A stretch of DNA of 9,124 nucleotides from an uncultured Clostridia bacterium (GTDB taxonomy: Bacteria > Bacillota > Clostridia > Oscillospirales > CAG-272): assembly GCA_937894775.1 (NCBI GenBank), contig CALAXC010000257.1, forward strand, positions 1-9,124. The letters are read 5' to 3'. The notes beneath the pieces are model-generated. The model had not been told where the DNA came from, searched no databases, and saw only the letters and a list, made by a program, of their open reading frames with translations. The stretch's first letter is position 1, and the number at the start of each line of letters is the position of its first letter. Below, piece by piece: positions 1 through 6,102 of the stretch. The position numbers and the translations under genes were made by a program.

Positions 1-185
1 AAACACGTTCAATGTCATTTATTTCTTGCAATGATGAGGGATTCTATTTTATTGAGTATGGTTCTGAAAATAATTCTGACCGTAACCTTCGACTTCGTTA
101 TTATAGCTTTGACGAGTTTACAGAATATCTTAACGCACTTAATAAGCAGCTTTGGTATTACGAAGTAAATGAAAATATGAATTAA
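1..185 (+). CDS. C-terminal fragment of an unrecognised protein
   Basis: An open frame enters from the left edge (first full codon at 3-5) and stops at TAA 183-185, giving about 60 C-terminal residues. The peptide is rich in Tyr, Phe, Asn, Glu and Asp (for example YYSFDEFTEYLNALNKQLWY near its end), has no membrane segment and looks like a small soluble protein. I do not recognise the family; the look is loosely like small immunity-type or unknown-function proteins, but that is only an impression. An internal ATG at 12 exists but lacks a ribosome binding site, so the true start is probably outside the window. The -1 frame continues in protein-like sequence to a TAA at 242-244, so the last residues may be frameshifted. 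Base composition is more AT-rich than the ilv genes downstream. Confidence 0.55.
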   Translation, partial: TRSMSFISCNDEGFYFIEYGSENNSDRNLRLRYYSFDEFTEYLNALNKQLWYYEVNENMN

Positions 186-364
186 CAGAATTTGGTGAGG
201 ATGCAGGAAAAGCAAGTTATTCAAAGAGCGGTTTATGGTTATAAACGAAATACGTTCTCTTTAAATACTCATTTTACTCGTCCTGATTTGGTGATAAAAT
301 TATGAAATAATTTTGTTATCCAACAAATATGTAGATTTTAAAGTACAAGTAAACAAACAATAAG
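186..364. other. Intergenic spacer, no supported gene
   Basis: AT-rich spacer between the upstream partial gene and its terminator. It holds a 34-codon frame (ATG 201, TGA 303-305) with a purine-rich GGTGAGG directly against the ATG, which is too close for a normal ribosome binding site, so I do not call it. A weak 6-bp hairpin (312-327) has no following T-run. I see nothing else here. Confidence 0.5.
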
Positions 365-416
365 AAAGGTTCAAGTCCACTGTGGTATACCAAAAGCTGG
401 ACTTGAACCTTTTTTA
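365..416 (+). terminator. Intrinsic terminator of the upstream gene
   Basis: A perfect 15-bp inverted repeat (365-379 with 398-412, left arm AAAGGTTCAAGTCCA) closes an 18-nt loop, and its right arm runs into a T-rich tract ending near 416. It should end transcription from the upstream gene and insulate the ilv promoter about 130 bp downstream. The opposite strand has a weaker T-run (TTTCTTATTG), so it is mainly one-way. No gene faces it from the right. Confidence 0.85.
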
Positions 417-513
417 TACCTTCTGCATCGTTGCCGGAAATGAAGCCTATTTTTTCGCTGTGTAATCAAAATACCGGTTTAACATCAATTAATTTTATCC
501 TACTTCCTATTTC

Positions 514-539
514 AAAAAAATTAATTTTTTTCGAAAAAA
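514..539. repeat. Overlapping A/T palindromes next to the -35 box
   Basis: Two overlapping perfect palindromes abut the ilv promoter: an 18-bp AAAAAAATTAATTTTTTT (514-531) and a 14-bp TTTTTTCGAAAAAA (526-539), ending 3 bp before the -35 hexamer. A-tracts in this place commonly act as an UP element for the RNA polymerase alpha subunit. The symmetry could also bind a dimeric repressor. The second palindrome is only a poor fit to the CodY box because its centre is one base short, so no regulator is assigned. Confidence 0.4.
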
Positions 540-542
540 CAC

Positions 543-571
543 TTGACAACGTCGATTTAAAGTGATATAAT
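543..571 (+). promoter_or_regulatory. Sigma-A promoter of the ilv operon
   Basis: A fully consensus promoter: TTGACA at 543-548, 17-bp spacer, TATAAT at 566-571, plus a TG at 563-564 forming an extended -10 element. Transcription should begin near 577-580, just before the T-box leader. Such a strong promoter fits a gene set controlled mainly by termination in the leader rather than by initiation. Confidence 0.9.
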
Positions 572-595
572 GCTAAAAAATTGAATATGCAAAAA

Positions 596-770
596 GCTAT
601 GACGAAGAATGGTCAGGGTGTAATGCATTCAGAGAGCCGATGGTTGGTGCGAATCGGTATGCAGATGTCTTGTCCTCTCCCTTCCGAGCCGGAAGCCTGA
701 AGCAAAAGTGTGTAGGGCAACCCGTGTATGCTACGTCAGTGCATAGAAGTTGATAGACTTCGAAAATAAA
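596..770 (+). repeat. T-box recognition unit 1 (candidate CTC, Leu)
   Basis: First copy of the tRNA-reading part. The base of Stem I pairs GCT 596-598 with AGC 687-689 and GAAG 604-607 with CTTC 681-684 around a kink-turn-like ATGAC/CGA. Higher up, TGCAT 624-628 pairs with ATGCA 659-663 and CCGAT 637-641 with ATCGG 653-657. Counting back from the conserved CTTC (one C between) places CTC at 677-679 where unit 2 has ATC, so leucine is the alignment-based specifier. GTC (667-669, valine) in the same internal loop is a real alternative. Stem II-like sequence follows (711-760), but there is no TGGNACC bulge and no terminator before unit 2 begins, so this unit cannot act alone as a standard T-box. 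Confidence 0.65.
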
Positions 771-972
771 GGCGTCGACGAAGACGGAAACTGCAACGAA
801 TTTCACAGAGAGCCGGGGATGGTGTGATCCCGGTAAAGGACTGTAGATTTCTTATCCCTTCCGAGCCGGAAGCCCCAAAGGTTTACACCCAGTAGGCGTT
901 TCCCGTGTATGCTGCGTCAGTGCATAGAAGTTGTTGGACTTCGAAGAGGTGGCGGATTTTTATATCCGCAAT
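771..972 (+). repeat. T-box recognition unit 2 (candidate ATC, Ile)
   Basis: Second copy, offset by about 176-181 nt from unit 1. Identical blocks include CTTCCGAGCCGGAAGCC (681 and 858) and CGTCAGTGCATAGAAGTTG (734 and 915). The base pairs GGC 771-773 with GCC 865-867 and GAAG 780-783 with CTTC 858-861; GGAAACTGCA (786-795) pairs with 842-852 around one bulged A, and CCGGG 813-817 with CCCGG 829-833. That leaves a small internal loop, AC (784-785) opposite TATCC (853-857), holding ATC at 854-856, an isoleucine codon as expected for an ilv operon. A Stem III hairpin (GCGGAT 952-957 with ATCCGC 964-969) connects this unit to the antiterminator. The usual AGUA/GAA specifier-loop bases are not evident, so the codon call is moderate. 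Confidence 0.7.
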
Positions 973-1021
973 TTGAGTGGTACCGCGAGTGTTATAATTT
1001 TTATATAAGCACCCGTCTCAA
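973..1021 (+). promoter_or_regulatory. T-box antiterminator
   Basis: TTGAG (973-977) pairs with CTCAA (1017-1021), GCG (985-987) with CGT (1014-1016), and GTG-TTATA (989-996) with TATAA-G-CAC near 1003-1013. The conserved bulge TGGTACC (978-984) is left unpaired to bind the tRNA 3' end. The 3' arm is the same sequence that forms the 5' arm of the terminator, so the two structures exclude each other. Confidence 0.85.
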
Positions 1022-1056
1022 AGCAAGTGTTAAGGCTTTGAGGCGGGTGCTGTTTT
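1009..1056 (+). terminator. Regulated intrinsic terminator of the T-box leader
   Basis: A 16-bp hairpin pairs GCACCCGTCTCAAAGC (1009-1024) with 1035-1050, with a single G-U wobble and a 10-nt loop, followed by TGTTTTTT (1051-1058). It should stop transcription before ilvA when the cognate tRNAs are charged. Confidence 0.9.
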
Positions 1057-1113
1057 TTGTCGCAAAGCCATCATAATATTAAACAGCAAAATTTATGAAA
1101 GGTGGAGATTAAA

Positions 1114-2304
1114 ATGTTATCCCTCGACAAAGTATTCAATGCGCAAACGGTCCTCAAGAATATCGTTCGTGAAACTAAGCTCGTGAGAGCCTACGGAATC
1201 GCTCCTCAATGTGAGCTTTATCTGAAGCCTGAAAATCTACAAATCACAGGTTCGTTCAAGGTCAGAGGCTCAGCATATAAAATTGCGATGCTGACCGATG
1301 AAGAAAAGAAAAAGGGAGTTGTAGCCTGTTCTGCAGGTAATCACGCGCAAGGTGTGGCTCTTGCGGCGACAAAGAACGGTATCAGATCCTTGATCTGCCT
1401 ACCCGATAGCGCTCCGATCTCAAAGGTGGAGGCGACTAAAGGATACGGAGCGGAGGTTTGCCTTGTAGAAGGTTGCTATGACGATGCTTATGCGAAGGCA
1501 TTGGAGCTTCGTGACAGCGAAGGCTATACCTTTGTTCATCCGTTTGACGATGAAAATGTTATTGCAGGTCAAGGCACGATAGCTCTTGAAATTCTTAATG
1601 ATCTCGATAATATTGATGCGATCGTCGTTCCGATCGGCGGTGGCGGACTTGTTTCAGGTATTGCTTATACGGTCAAACAGATCCGTCCTTCGGTCAAGGT
1701 CTATGGCGTACAGGCATCAGGTGCTCCGAGTATGTATAATTCGGTCAAGGACGGCGAAATTGAATGTCTTTCCTCAGTTTCAACTATTGCGGACGGAATA
1801 GCGGTCAAGCAACCCGGTGAAAATACTTTTCATTACGTCAGTGAGTATGTGGATGAGGTTGCGCTCGTCACCGATGATGAGGTTTCTTCTGCTATTCTTG
1901 CTCTTATTGAAAAGCAAAAAATGATCGCAGAGGGAGCGGGGGCGACGGCTGTTGCGGCTGTAATGTTTGATAAATTTAATTTAAAGGATAAACGGGTAGT
2001 TGCCGTTGTATCGGGTGGAAATATCGATGTTACGAGCTTATCCCGTGTGATCGACCGTGGACTTCTCAAGTCGGGACGTTCTTCGAGTCTTCTTATTGAG
2101 CTTATAGATAAACCCGGACAGTTGAAGGAAATATCACGCATAATCGCTGATTGCGGCGGTAACGTAACAGGTGTTCACTATGAAAAGGGTAACACTGAGA
2201 GCGTTAACGGTTGTTTCCTCCGTATCGAAATGGAAACCAGAGATTTTGAACACGTAACCCTCATCACCAAAACGCTTCGTGATGAAGGCTTTAAATTAGT
2301 GTGA
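1114..2304 (+). CDS. ilvA: Threonine ammonia-lyase (threonine deaminase), medium form
   Basis: A PLP enzyme converting threonine to 2-oxobutyrate and ammonia, the entry step to isoleucine. The 396-residue protein has the PLP lysine in GSFKVRG (K49), the SAGNHAQG loop (73-80), the GGGG phosphate-binding turn (175-178) and a VVSGGN motif near 298-303. The C-terminal ~70 residues (from about 326, LLIELIDKPGQLKEIS) form a single ACT-type domain, as in the medium-length family rather than the 514-residue E. coli biosynthetic enzyme with its long regulatory region. The ACT domain suggests allosteric control, but the effector cannot be read from sequence. An in-frame GTG at 1102 would add four residues but lies inside the AAGGTGGAG ribosome binding site (1098-1106), so ATG 1114 is preferred. 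First gene after the T-box; ridA follows by 20 bp. Confidence 0.95.
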   Translation: MLSLDKVFNAQTVLKNIVRETKLVRAYGIAPQCELYLKPENLQITGSFKVRGSAYKIAMLTDEEKKKGVVACSAGNHAQGVALAATKNGIRSLICLPDSAPISKVEATKGYGAEVCLVEGCYDDAYAKALELRDSEGYTFVHPFDDENVIAGQGTIALEILNDLDNIDAIVVPIGGGGLVSGIAYTVKQIRPSVKVYGVQASGAPSMYNSVKDGEIECLSSVSTIADGIAVKQPGENTFHYVSEYVDEVALVTDDEVSSAILALIEKQKMIAEGAGATAVAAVMFDKFNLKDKRVVAVVSGGNIDVTSLSRVIDRGLLKSGRSSSLLIELIDKPGQLKEISRIIADCGGNVTGVHYEKGNTESVNGCFLRIEMETRDFEHVTLITKTLRDEGFKLV

Positions 2305-2324
2305 TCCCGAAAGGAGTTAAAGAT

Positions 2325-2702
2325 ATGAGCAAACAAATTCAAACAAATAAAGCACCGTCGGCAATCGGTCCGTACTCTCAGGCAGTAGTTGTGGGTAATC
2401 TCATTTTTACCTCAGGACAAATTCCGTTAAATCTCGAAACAGGGGCATTGGAAGGCGATAATATTACTGAACAGACACACCGTGTTTGCAAAAATTTAGA
2501 TGCGGTTTTGACCGCTGCGGGCGCTTCTCTGCAGAGCGCTGTAAAAACGGTTTGCTTTCTCTCAAATATGTCGGATTTTACGGCGTTCAATGAGGTATAT
2601 GCAGAGTATTTTACAAAAAAGCCCGCGAGAAGCTGCGTGGCAGTTAAAGACCTTCCTAAAGGCGCGCTTGTCGAGGTAGAGGTTATAGCGGAGGTGGAAT
2701 AA
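2325..2702 (+). CDS. ridA: RidA family 2-iminobutanoate/2-iminopropanoate deaminase
   Basis: A small trimeric cytosolic enzyme of the YjgF/YER057c/UK114 family that hydrolyses reactive enamine/imine intermediates released by PLP enzymes, here the 2-aminocrotonate made by IlvA, yielding 2-oxobutyrate and protecting other PLP enzymes. The protein has 125 residues, the usual length. Visible signatures are the N-terminal APSAIGPYSQAV, the FTSGQIPL strand (28-35), the substrate-binding arginine in PARSCVAV (R102) and the ending LPKGALVEVEVIAE. ATG 2325 has AAAGGAG (2310-2316) eight bases upstream; a GTG overlapping the ilvA stop (2301) would place the ribosome binding site inside the gene and is rejected. 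Its position right after ilvA fits its role and recurs in other bacteria. Confidence 0.95.
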   Translation: MSKQIQTNKAPSAIGPYSQAVVVGNLIFTSGQIPLNLETGALEGDNITEQTHRVCKNLDAVLTAAGASLQSAVKTVCFLSNMSDFTAFNEVYAEYFTKKPARSCVAVKDLPKGALVEVEVIAEVE

Positions 2703-2705
2703 ATT

Positions 2706-2866
2706 ATGATGGATGCAAGTAAGTACCGAGTGGGATATTTTCCTGTCGGCAAAAATATAACAAATGGGTAGAAAAGGATAATATTGAAAATATGGGTGAA
2801 GGGATGATGCTTGTCGGATGTAAACAATGCGGCGAGCTGATTATTAAAAATTTAAGAAGGGGGTGA
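2706..2866 (+). pseudogene. Small CxxC-containing ORF, apparently frameshifted
   Basis: Between ridA and ilvB is an ATG (2706) with an excellent ribosome binding site, GGAGGTGG (2690-2697), but its frame stops after 21 codons (TAG 2769-2771). The -1 frame continues in protein-like sequence to a TGA at 2864-2866, just ahead of ilvB. Adding one A to the AAAAA run at 2751-2755 would join the two into a peptide of about 53 residues containing VGKKYNKWVEKDN and a near-C-terminal GCKQCGELI. The CxxCG pair resembles half a zinc ribbon; no second pair is present, and I do not recognise the family. It may be a real small gene broken by a 1-nt deletion, a sequencing error at the A-run, or chance. The segment is otherwise unexplained in a tightly packed operon. 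Confidence 0.4.
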
Positions 2867-2871
2867 GTGGT

Positions 2872-4545
2872 GTGCTTCTTTCAGGATCAGATATCATTGT
2901 AAAAACTTTAATCGAACAGGGCTGTGAAACTGTATTTGGATATCCGGGAGGACAGATACTCAACGTATATGACAGTCTTTATAAATATCAAGATCAGATA
3001 AATCACATTTTGACCGCTCACGAGCAAGGTGCTGCACATGCGGCTGACGGATATGCGAGAACGACGGGAAAGGTTGGTGTGGTAATTTCCACATCAGGTC
3101 CGGGTGCGACTAATCTTGTTACCGGAATCGCCACCGCTTATCTTGATTCCATTCCCATGGTCGCAATTTGCGGAAACGTACCGACAACACAGATCGGTAC
3201 GGATAGCTTTCAGGAGATCGATATTACGGGTGTGACGCTTCCCATTACCAAGCATAATTATTTTGTCAGTAACGTTCGTGATCTGGCGGATACTATTCGC
3301 GAAGCATTCAGACTTGCAAAATCGGGCAGACCCGGTCCTGTTCTGATCGATGTTCCTAAGGATGTACAGATATCAAAATGTGAATACGAACCGCAGTTAC
3401 CCGTGAATAAGGATACGCCATTTGCCGCAAAGGATGTTCGTATTGAAGAAGCGGCAGAGATCATAAATTCGGCAGCGCGACCTTTTATTTACTTTGGCGG
3501 CGGTGTTATCACGGCAGAGGCACAAAACGAAGTTCTCGTTCTTGCTGAAAAGATCGACGCACCTATAGGCTGTTCCTTGATGGGACTTTCGGCAATTCCA
3601 ACAGATCATCCGAGATTTCTCGGGATGCAGGGAATGCACGGTCATTATGCATCATCTATGTCGATGCATAATGCTGACGTCATTCTCTCACTTGGTGTTC
3701 GATTTAATGATAGAGTAACGGGAAACCGCACAAAATTTGCGACGGGTGCTAAGATCGTTCATATTGATGTCGACGGTTCGGAGCTTAATAAAACTGTAAG
3801 CTCTGTGTGCGGTCTGCGCGGAGATGTAAAGCTTACACTGAAAAAGCTTATACCTCTATTGAAAGAGGGAACTAAGCCCGAATGGATGGCAAGGGTAAAT
3901 GCTTTCCGTGCGGAGGAAGAAATTTATCTTGATAACCGTGAGGAGCTTACGCCTCGCAGGGCTATACTGACACTCAATAAGCATCTCGGCAGTAATACTG
4001 CTGTTTGCACCGATGTTGGTCAGCATCAGATGTGGGCGGCTCAAAGTTTGAATTTCAAAACCGCAAGACGTTTTGCATCAAGCGGAGGTCTTGGTACTAT
4101 GGGTTACGGCTTTGGTGCGGCGATCGGAGCGGCTTACGGTACAGGAGAGCGAAGCGTTCTTATTACGGGTGACGGAAGCTTTGGAATGAATCTTAATGAG
4201 CTTGCAACTGCCGTTCGCTATGGAGTTCCCGTTGTTGTGCTTATTATGAATAACGGTGTACTTGGAATGGTTCGCCAATGGCAGACATTGTTCTATGATA
4301 AGCACTACTCAAATTCGGTGTTGGAGCGCAAGACTGATTTTGCCGCTTTTGCAAAGGCCTTTGGAGCTGACGGTGAGGCTGTCACAACGCCCGAAGAATT
4401 GGATGCGGCTCTGACCCGAGCTTTTGTGACCGAAGGTCCTTACATTATTGACTGTAAGATCGGCAAGGATGAATTTGTTCTTCCTATGCTTCCACCCGGT
4501 GGCAGTATGGATGATATTATTACGAAATTGGAGGTAGAATTATGA
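2872..4545 (+). CDS. ilvB: Acetolactate synthase, large (catalytic) subunit
   Basis: ThDP-, Mg- and FAD-dependent enzyme condensing pyruvate with pyruvate (to acetolactate, for valine/leucine) or with 2-oxobutyrate (to acetohydroxybutyrate, for isoleucine). The 557-residue length is usual. Seen in order: N-terminal pyrimidine-binding domain with FGYPGG and the catalytic glutamate in AHEQGAAHAADGYAR (E51), STSGPGATN, a central FAD-type domain with GGGV and LGVRFNDRVTG, and a C-terminal ThDP domain with GDGSFGMNLNEL (from residue 433) through NN (460-461), followed by GMVRQWQ. Two GTG starts are possible. GTG 2872 gives MLLSGSDIIVK, matching the family's usual start, and lies 8 bases after the AGAAGGGGG site; GTG 2863 overlaps that site. 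The gene overlaps ilvN by 4 nt, and IlvN is its regulatory subunit. Confidence 0.95.
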   Translation: MLLSGSDIIVKTLIEQGCETVFGYPGGQILNVYDSLYKYQDQINHILTAHEQGAAHAADGYARTTGKVGVVISTSGPGATNLVTGIATAYLDSIPMVAICGNVPTTQIGTDSFQEIDITGVTLPITKHNYFVSNVRDLADTIREAFRLAKSGRPGPVLIDVPKDVQISKCEYEPQLPVNKDTPFAAKDVRIEEAAEIINSAARPFIYFGGGVITAEAQNEVLVLAEKIDAPIGCSLMGLSAIPTDHPRFLGMQGMHGHYASSMSMHNADVILSLGVRFNDRVTGNRTKFATGAKIVHIDVDGSELNKTVSSVCGLRGDVKLTLKKLIPLLKEGTKPEWMARVNAFRAEEEIYLDNREELTPRRAILTLNKHLGSNTAVCTDVGQHQMWAAQSLNFKTARRFASSGGLGTMGYGFGAAIGAAYGTGERSVLITGDGSFGMNLNELATAVRYGVPVVVLIMNNGVLGMVRQWQTLFYDKHYSNSVLERKTDFAAFAKAFGADGEAVTTPEELDAALTRAFVTEGPYIIDCKIGKDEFVLPMLPPGGSMDDIITKLEVEL

Positions 4546-5048
4546 ACCGATATACACTTGCGGTGCTGGTGCGAAACCAATTCGGTGTACTTAACAGACT
4601 CACAAGTATGTTCCGACGCCGTCAGTTCAACATTAGCTCAATTACGGCAAGCGAAACCGAATCGGGTGAGTATTCCCGTATAACCTTCAGCTTCGACGGC
4701 GAGGAAAACGGAAAGGTACAGCTCATCAATCAGCTCTACAAATTGCCTGACGTATGCTCGATCAAGGAGCTAACGTCAAATAATTCGCTTAGTTGTGAGC
4801 TGATGCTTATTAAACTCAAAAACGATCCCGCGACCCGTGATGAAATTCACGCGGCAGCAGAGGCATTTAAGGCTGAAACTATTGATTATACAAAGGATTC
4901 TATCGTTCTTCGAGTGATTGGAAACAGCTCGAAAATGGATGATTTTATCTCTCTTATGCGAGATCATACTATACTTGAGATCTGCCGTACGGGTACGGCA
5001 TCTATTGAAAAAGGCAGCGCAACGCTCCGTCAAAATCTAAATTTATAA
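4542..5048 (+). CDS. ilvN: Acetolactate synthase, small (regulatory) subunit
   Basis: Regulatory partner of IlvB that raises its activity and usually confers valine feedback inhibition. The 168 residues comprise an N-terminal ACT domain (about 3-77) with the ligand-site motif NQFGVLNRLTSMFRRR and FNISSI, and a C-terminal ALS small-subunit domain (about 83-158). This two-domain layout and length match IlvH/IlvN of most bacteria rather than the short ~96-residue E. coli IlvN. The start ATG overlaps the ilvB stop (ATGA) with GGAGG at 4530-4534, indicating translational coupling and balanced subunit synthesis. The valine-site asparagine and glycine (N12, G15) are present, so feedback inhibition is plausible but inferred. 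Confidence 0.95.
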   Translation: MNRYTLAVLVRNQFGVLNRLTSMFRRRQFNISSITASETESGEYSRITFSFDGEENGKVQLINQLYKLPDVCSIKELTSNNSLSCELMLIKLKNDPATRDEIHAAAEAFKAETIDYTKDSIVLRVIGNSSKMDDFISLMRDHTILEICRTGTASIEKGSATLRQNLNL

Positions 5049-5068
5049 TTCAGAAAGAGGTACAAAAA

Positions 5069-6088
5069 ATGGCAAACAGAATTTTCTATCAGCAGGATTG
5101 CGATCTTCAAAAATTAAATGGCAAAACAGTTGCTATCATTGGTTACGGATCTCAGGGACACGCTCACGCGCTCAATCTTAAGGATAGCGGTGTCAATGTT
5201 GTTGTCGGACTTTATGAGGGCTCAAAGAGCTGGGCAAAAGCAGAGGCGCAGGGACTTAAGGTGATGACAAGTGCGGAAGCAACTAAGGTAGCCGATATTA
5301 TTATGATACTTATAAACGATGAGAAGCAGGCGGCTCTCTACAAGGAATCTATTGAACCTAATCTTAGTGAGGGTAAAACTTTGGCATTTGCGCACGGATT
5401 CAATATTCATTTCGGATGCATCAAGCCCCCTGAAAATGTTAACGTTATTATGATCGCGCCTAAGGGTCCGGGTCATACGGTTCGCTCTGAGTATCAAGCG
5501 GGAAAGGGTGTTCCTTGTTTGATAGCTGTAGAACAAGACGCAACGGGTGATGCTTGGGATCTCGGTCTTGCGTACGCACTCGGAATCGGAGGAGCAAGAG
5601 CAGGAGTGCTTGAAACCACTTTCCGTACCGAAACAGAAACAGACCTCTTTGGCGAGCAGGCTGTACTTTGCGGAGGTGTATGTGCCTTGATGCAGGCAGG
5701 TTATGAAACGCTTGTAGAAGCGGGATACGATCCGAGAAACGCATATTTTGAGTGTATCCACGAGATGAAGCTGATCGTAGATCTCATTTATCAGAGCGGT
5801 TTTTCGGGAATGCGTTATTCTGTTTCTAATACTGCTGAGTACGGAGATTATATCACCGGTCCTAAGATCATCACCGAGGATACCAAGAAAGCTATGAAGA
5901 AGATACTTTCCGATATTCAGGACGGTACGTTTGCAAAGGATTTCCTTCTTGATATGTCTTCTGCGGGCGCACAGGTGCATTTTAATGCTATGAGAAAGAG
6001 AGCAAGTGAGCATCCTTCTGAGATCGTCGGTGCGGATATCCGTAAGCTGTATAGCTGGAGCGACGAGGATAAGCTCATCAACAATTGA
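5069..6088 (+). CDS. ilvC: Ketol-acid reductoisomerase, class I
   Basis: Mg-dependent enzyme that isomerises and reduces acetolactate and acetohydroxybutyrate to the dihydroxy acids. At 339 residues it is the short class I form. The Rossmann motif GYGSQGHAHALNL is at 25-37. Catalytic and metal residues by family pattern are H109 (FAHGFN), D192 and E196 (ETDLFGEQ), E228 and E232 (ECIHEMK), and S253 (SNTAEYGD). The cofactor-specificity loop reads GLYEGSKSW (47-55): two serines that usually contact the NADPH 2'-phosphate are kept (S52, S54), but position 49 is Tyr where family members commonly have Arg. ATG 5069 follows AGAGG (5056-5060), with 20 bp after ilvN. Confidence 0.95.
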   Translation: MANRIFYQQDCDLQKLNGKTVAIIGYGSQGHAHALNLKDSGVNVVVGLYEGSKSWAKAEAQGLKVMTSAEATKVADIIMILINDEKQAALYKESIEPNLSEGKTLAFAHGFNIHFGCIKPPENVNVIMIAPKGPGHTVRSEYQAGKGVPCLIAVEQDATGDAWDLGLAYALGIGGARAGVLETTFRTETETDLFGEQAVLCGGVCALMQAGYETLVEAGYDPRNAYFECIHEMKLIVDLIYQSGFSGMRYSVSNTAEYGDYITGPKIITEDTKKAMKKILSDIQDGTFAKDFLLDMSSAGAQVHFNAMRKRASEHPSEIVGADIRKLYSWSDEDKLINN

Positions 6089-6102
6089 CAGGAGGTGGCA
6101 TT

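Larger units (their letters stand above)
596..1056 (+). promoter_or_regulatory. T-box riboswitch leader with two tandem Stem I units
   Basis: A T-box leader senses uncharged tRNA: Stem I reads the anticodon through a specifier codon, and the T-box bulge pairs with the tRNA NCCA end to stabilise an antiterminator. Visible here are AGAGAG apical motifs (631-636, 807-812), kink-turn-type bases of Stem I, AGTAGG/CCCGT Stem II-type elements, the T-box core TGGTACCGCG (978-987), and competing antiterminator (973-1021) and terminator (1009-1056). Directly downstream lies ilvA, so uncharged branched-chain tRNA should turn the operon on. The T-box bulge reads UGGU, which suits tRNAs with an A discriminator base, as Ile, Leu and Val tRNAs have. 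The leader is longer than a single T-box because the Stem I / Stem II part is present twice with only one readout module. Confidence 0.9.

Noticed and set aside
201..305. 34-codon ORF after the upstream gene
   Set aside because: Purine-rich sequence directly touches the ATG with no spacer, and the competing -1 frame continues the upstream gene more convincingly.
365..412. tRNA remnant or attachment site: GGTTCAAGTCC resembles a tRNA T-arm and ACCA follows at 389-392
   Set aside because: There is no acceptor, D or anticodon arm, the motif recurs inverted as part of a perfect terminator stem, and no integrase or matching repeat is visible.
524..540. CodY-binding box upstream of the ilv promoter
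   Set aside because: The palindrome has an even centre and lacks the CWG core of the CodY consensus AATTTTCWGAAAATT.
597..806. 69-codon open frame on the - strand across the T-box leader
   Set aside because: The region is a structured RNA leader on the + strand; the frame arises from the repeated leader units.
2378..2827. 149-codon open frame on the - strand over ridA and the ridA-ilvB gap
   Set aside because: Mostly antisense to ridA, with a Thr/Ser-rich low-information sequence; its span over the gap does not explain the + strand ribosome binding site there.
5222..6013. 263-codon open frame on the - strand opposite ilvC
   Set aside because: It lies wholly antisense to a clear ilvC, has a Ser/Arg/His-rich composition typical of mirror frames, and has no recognisable motif.
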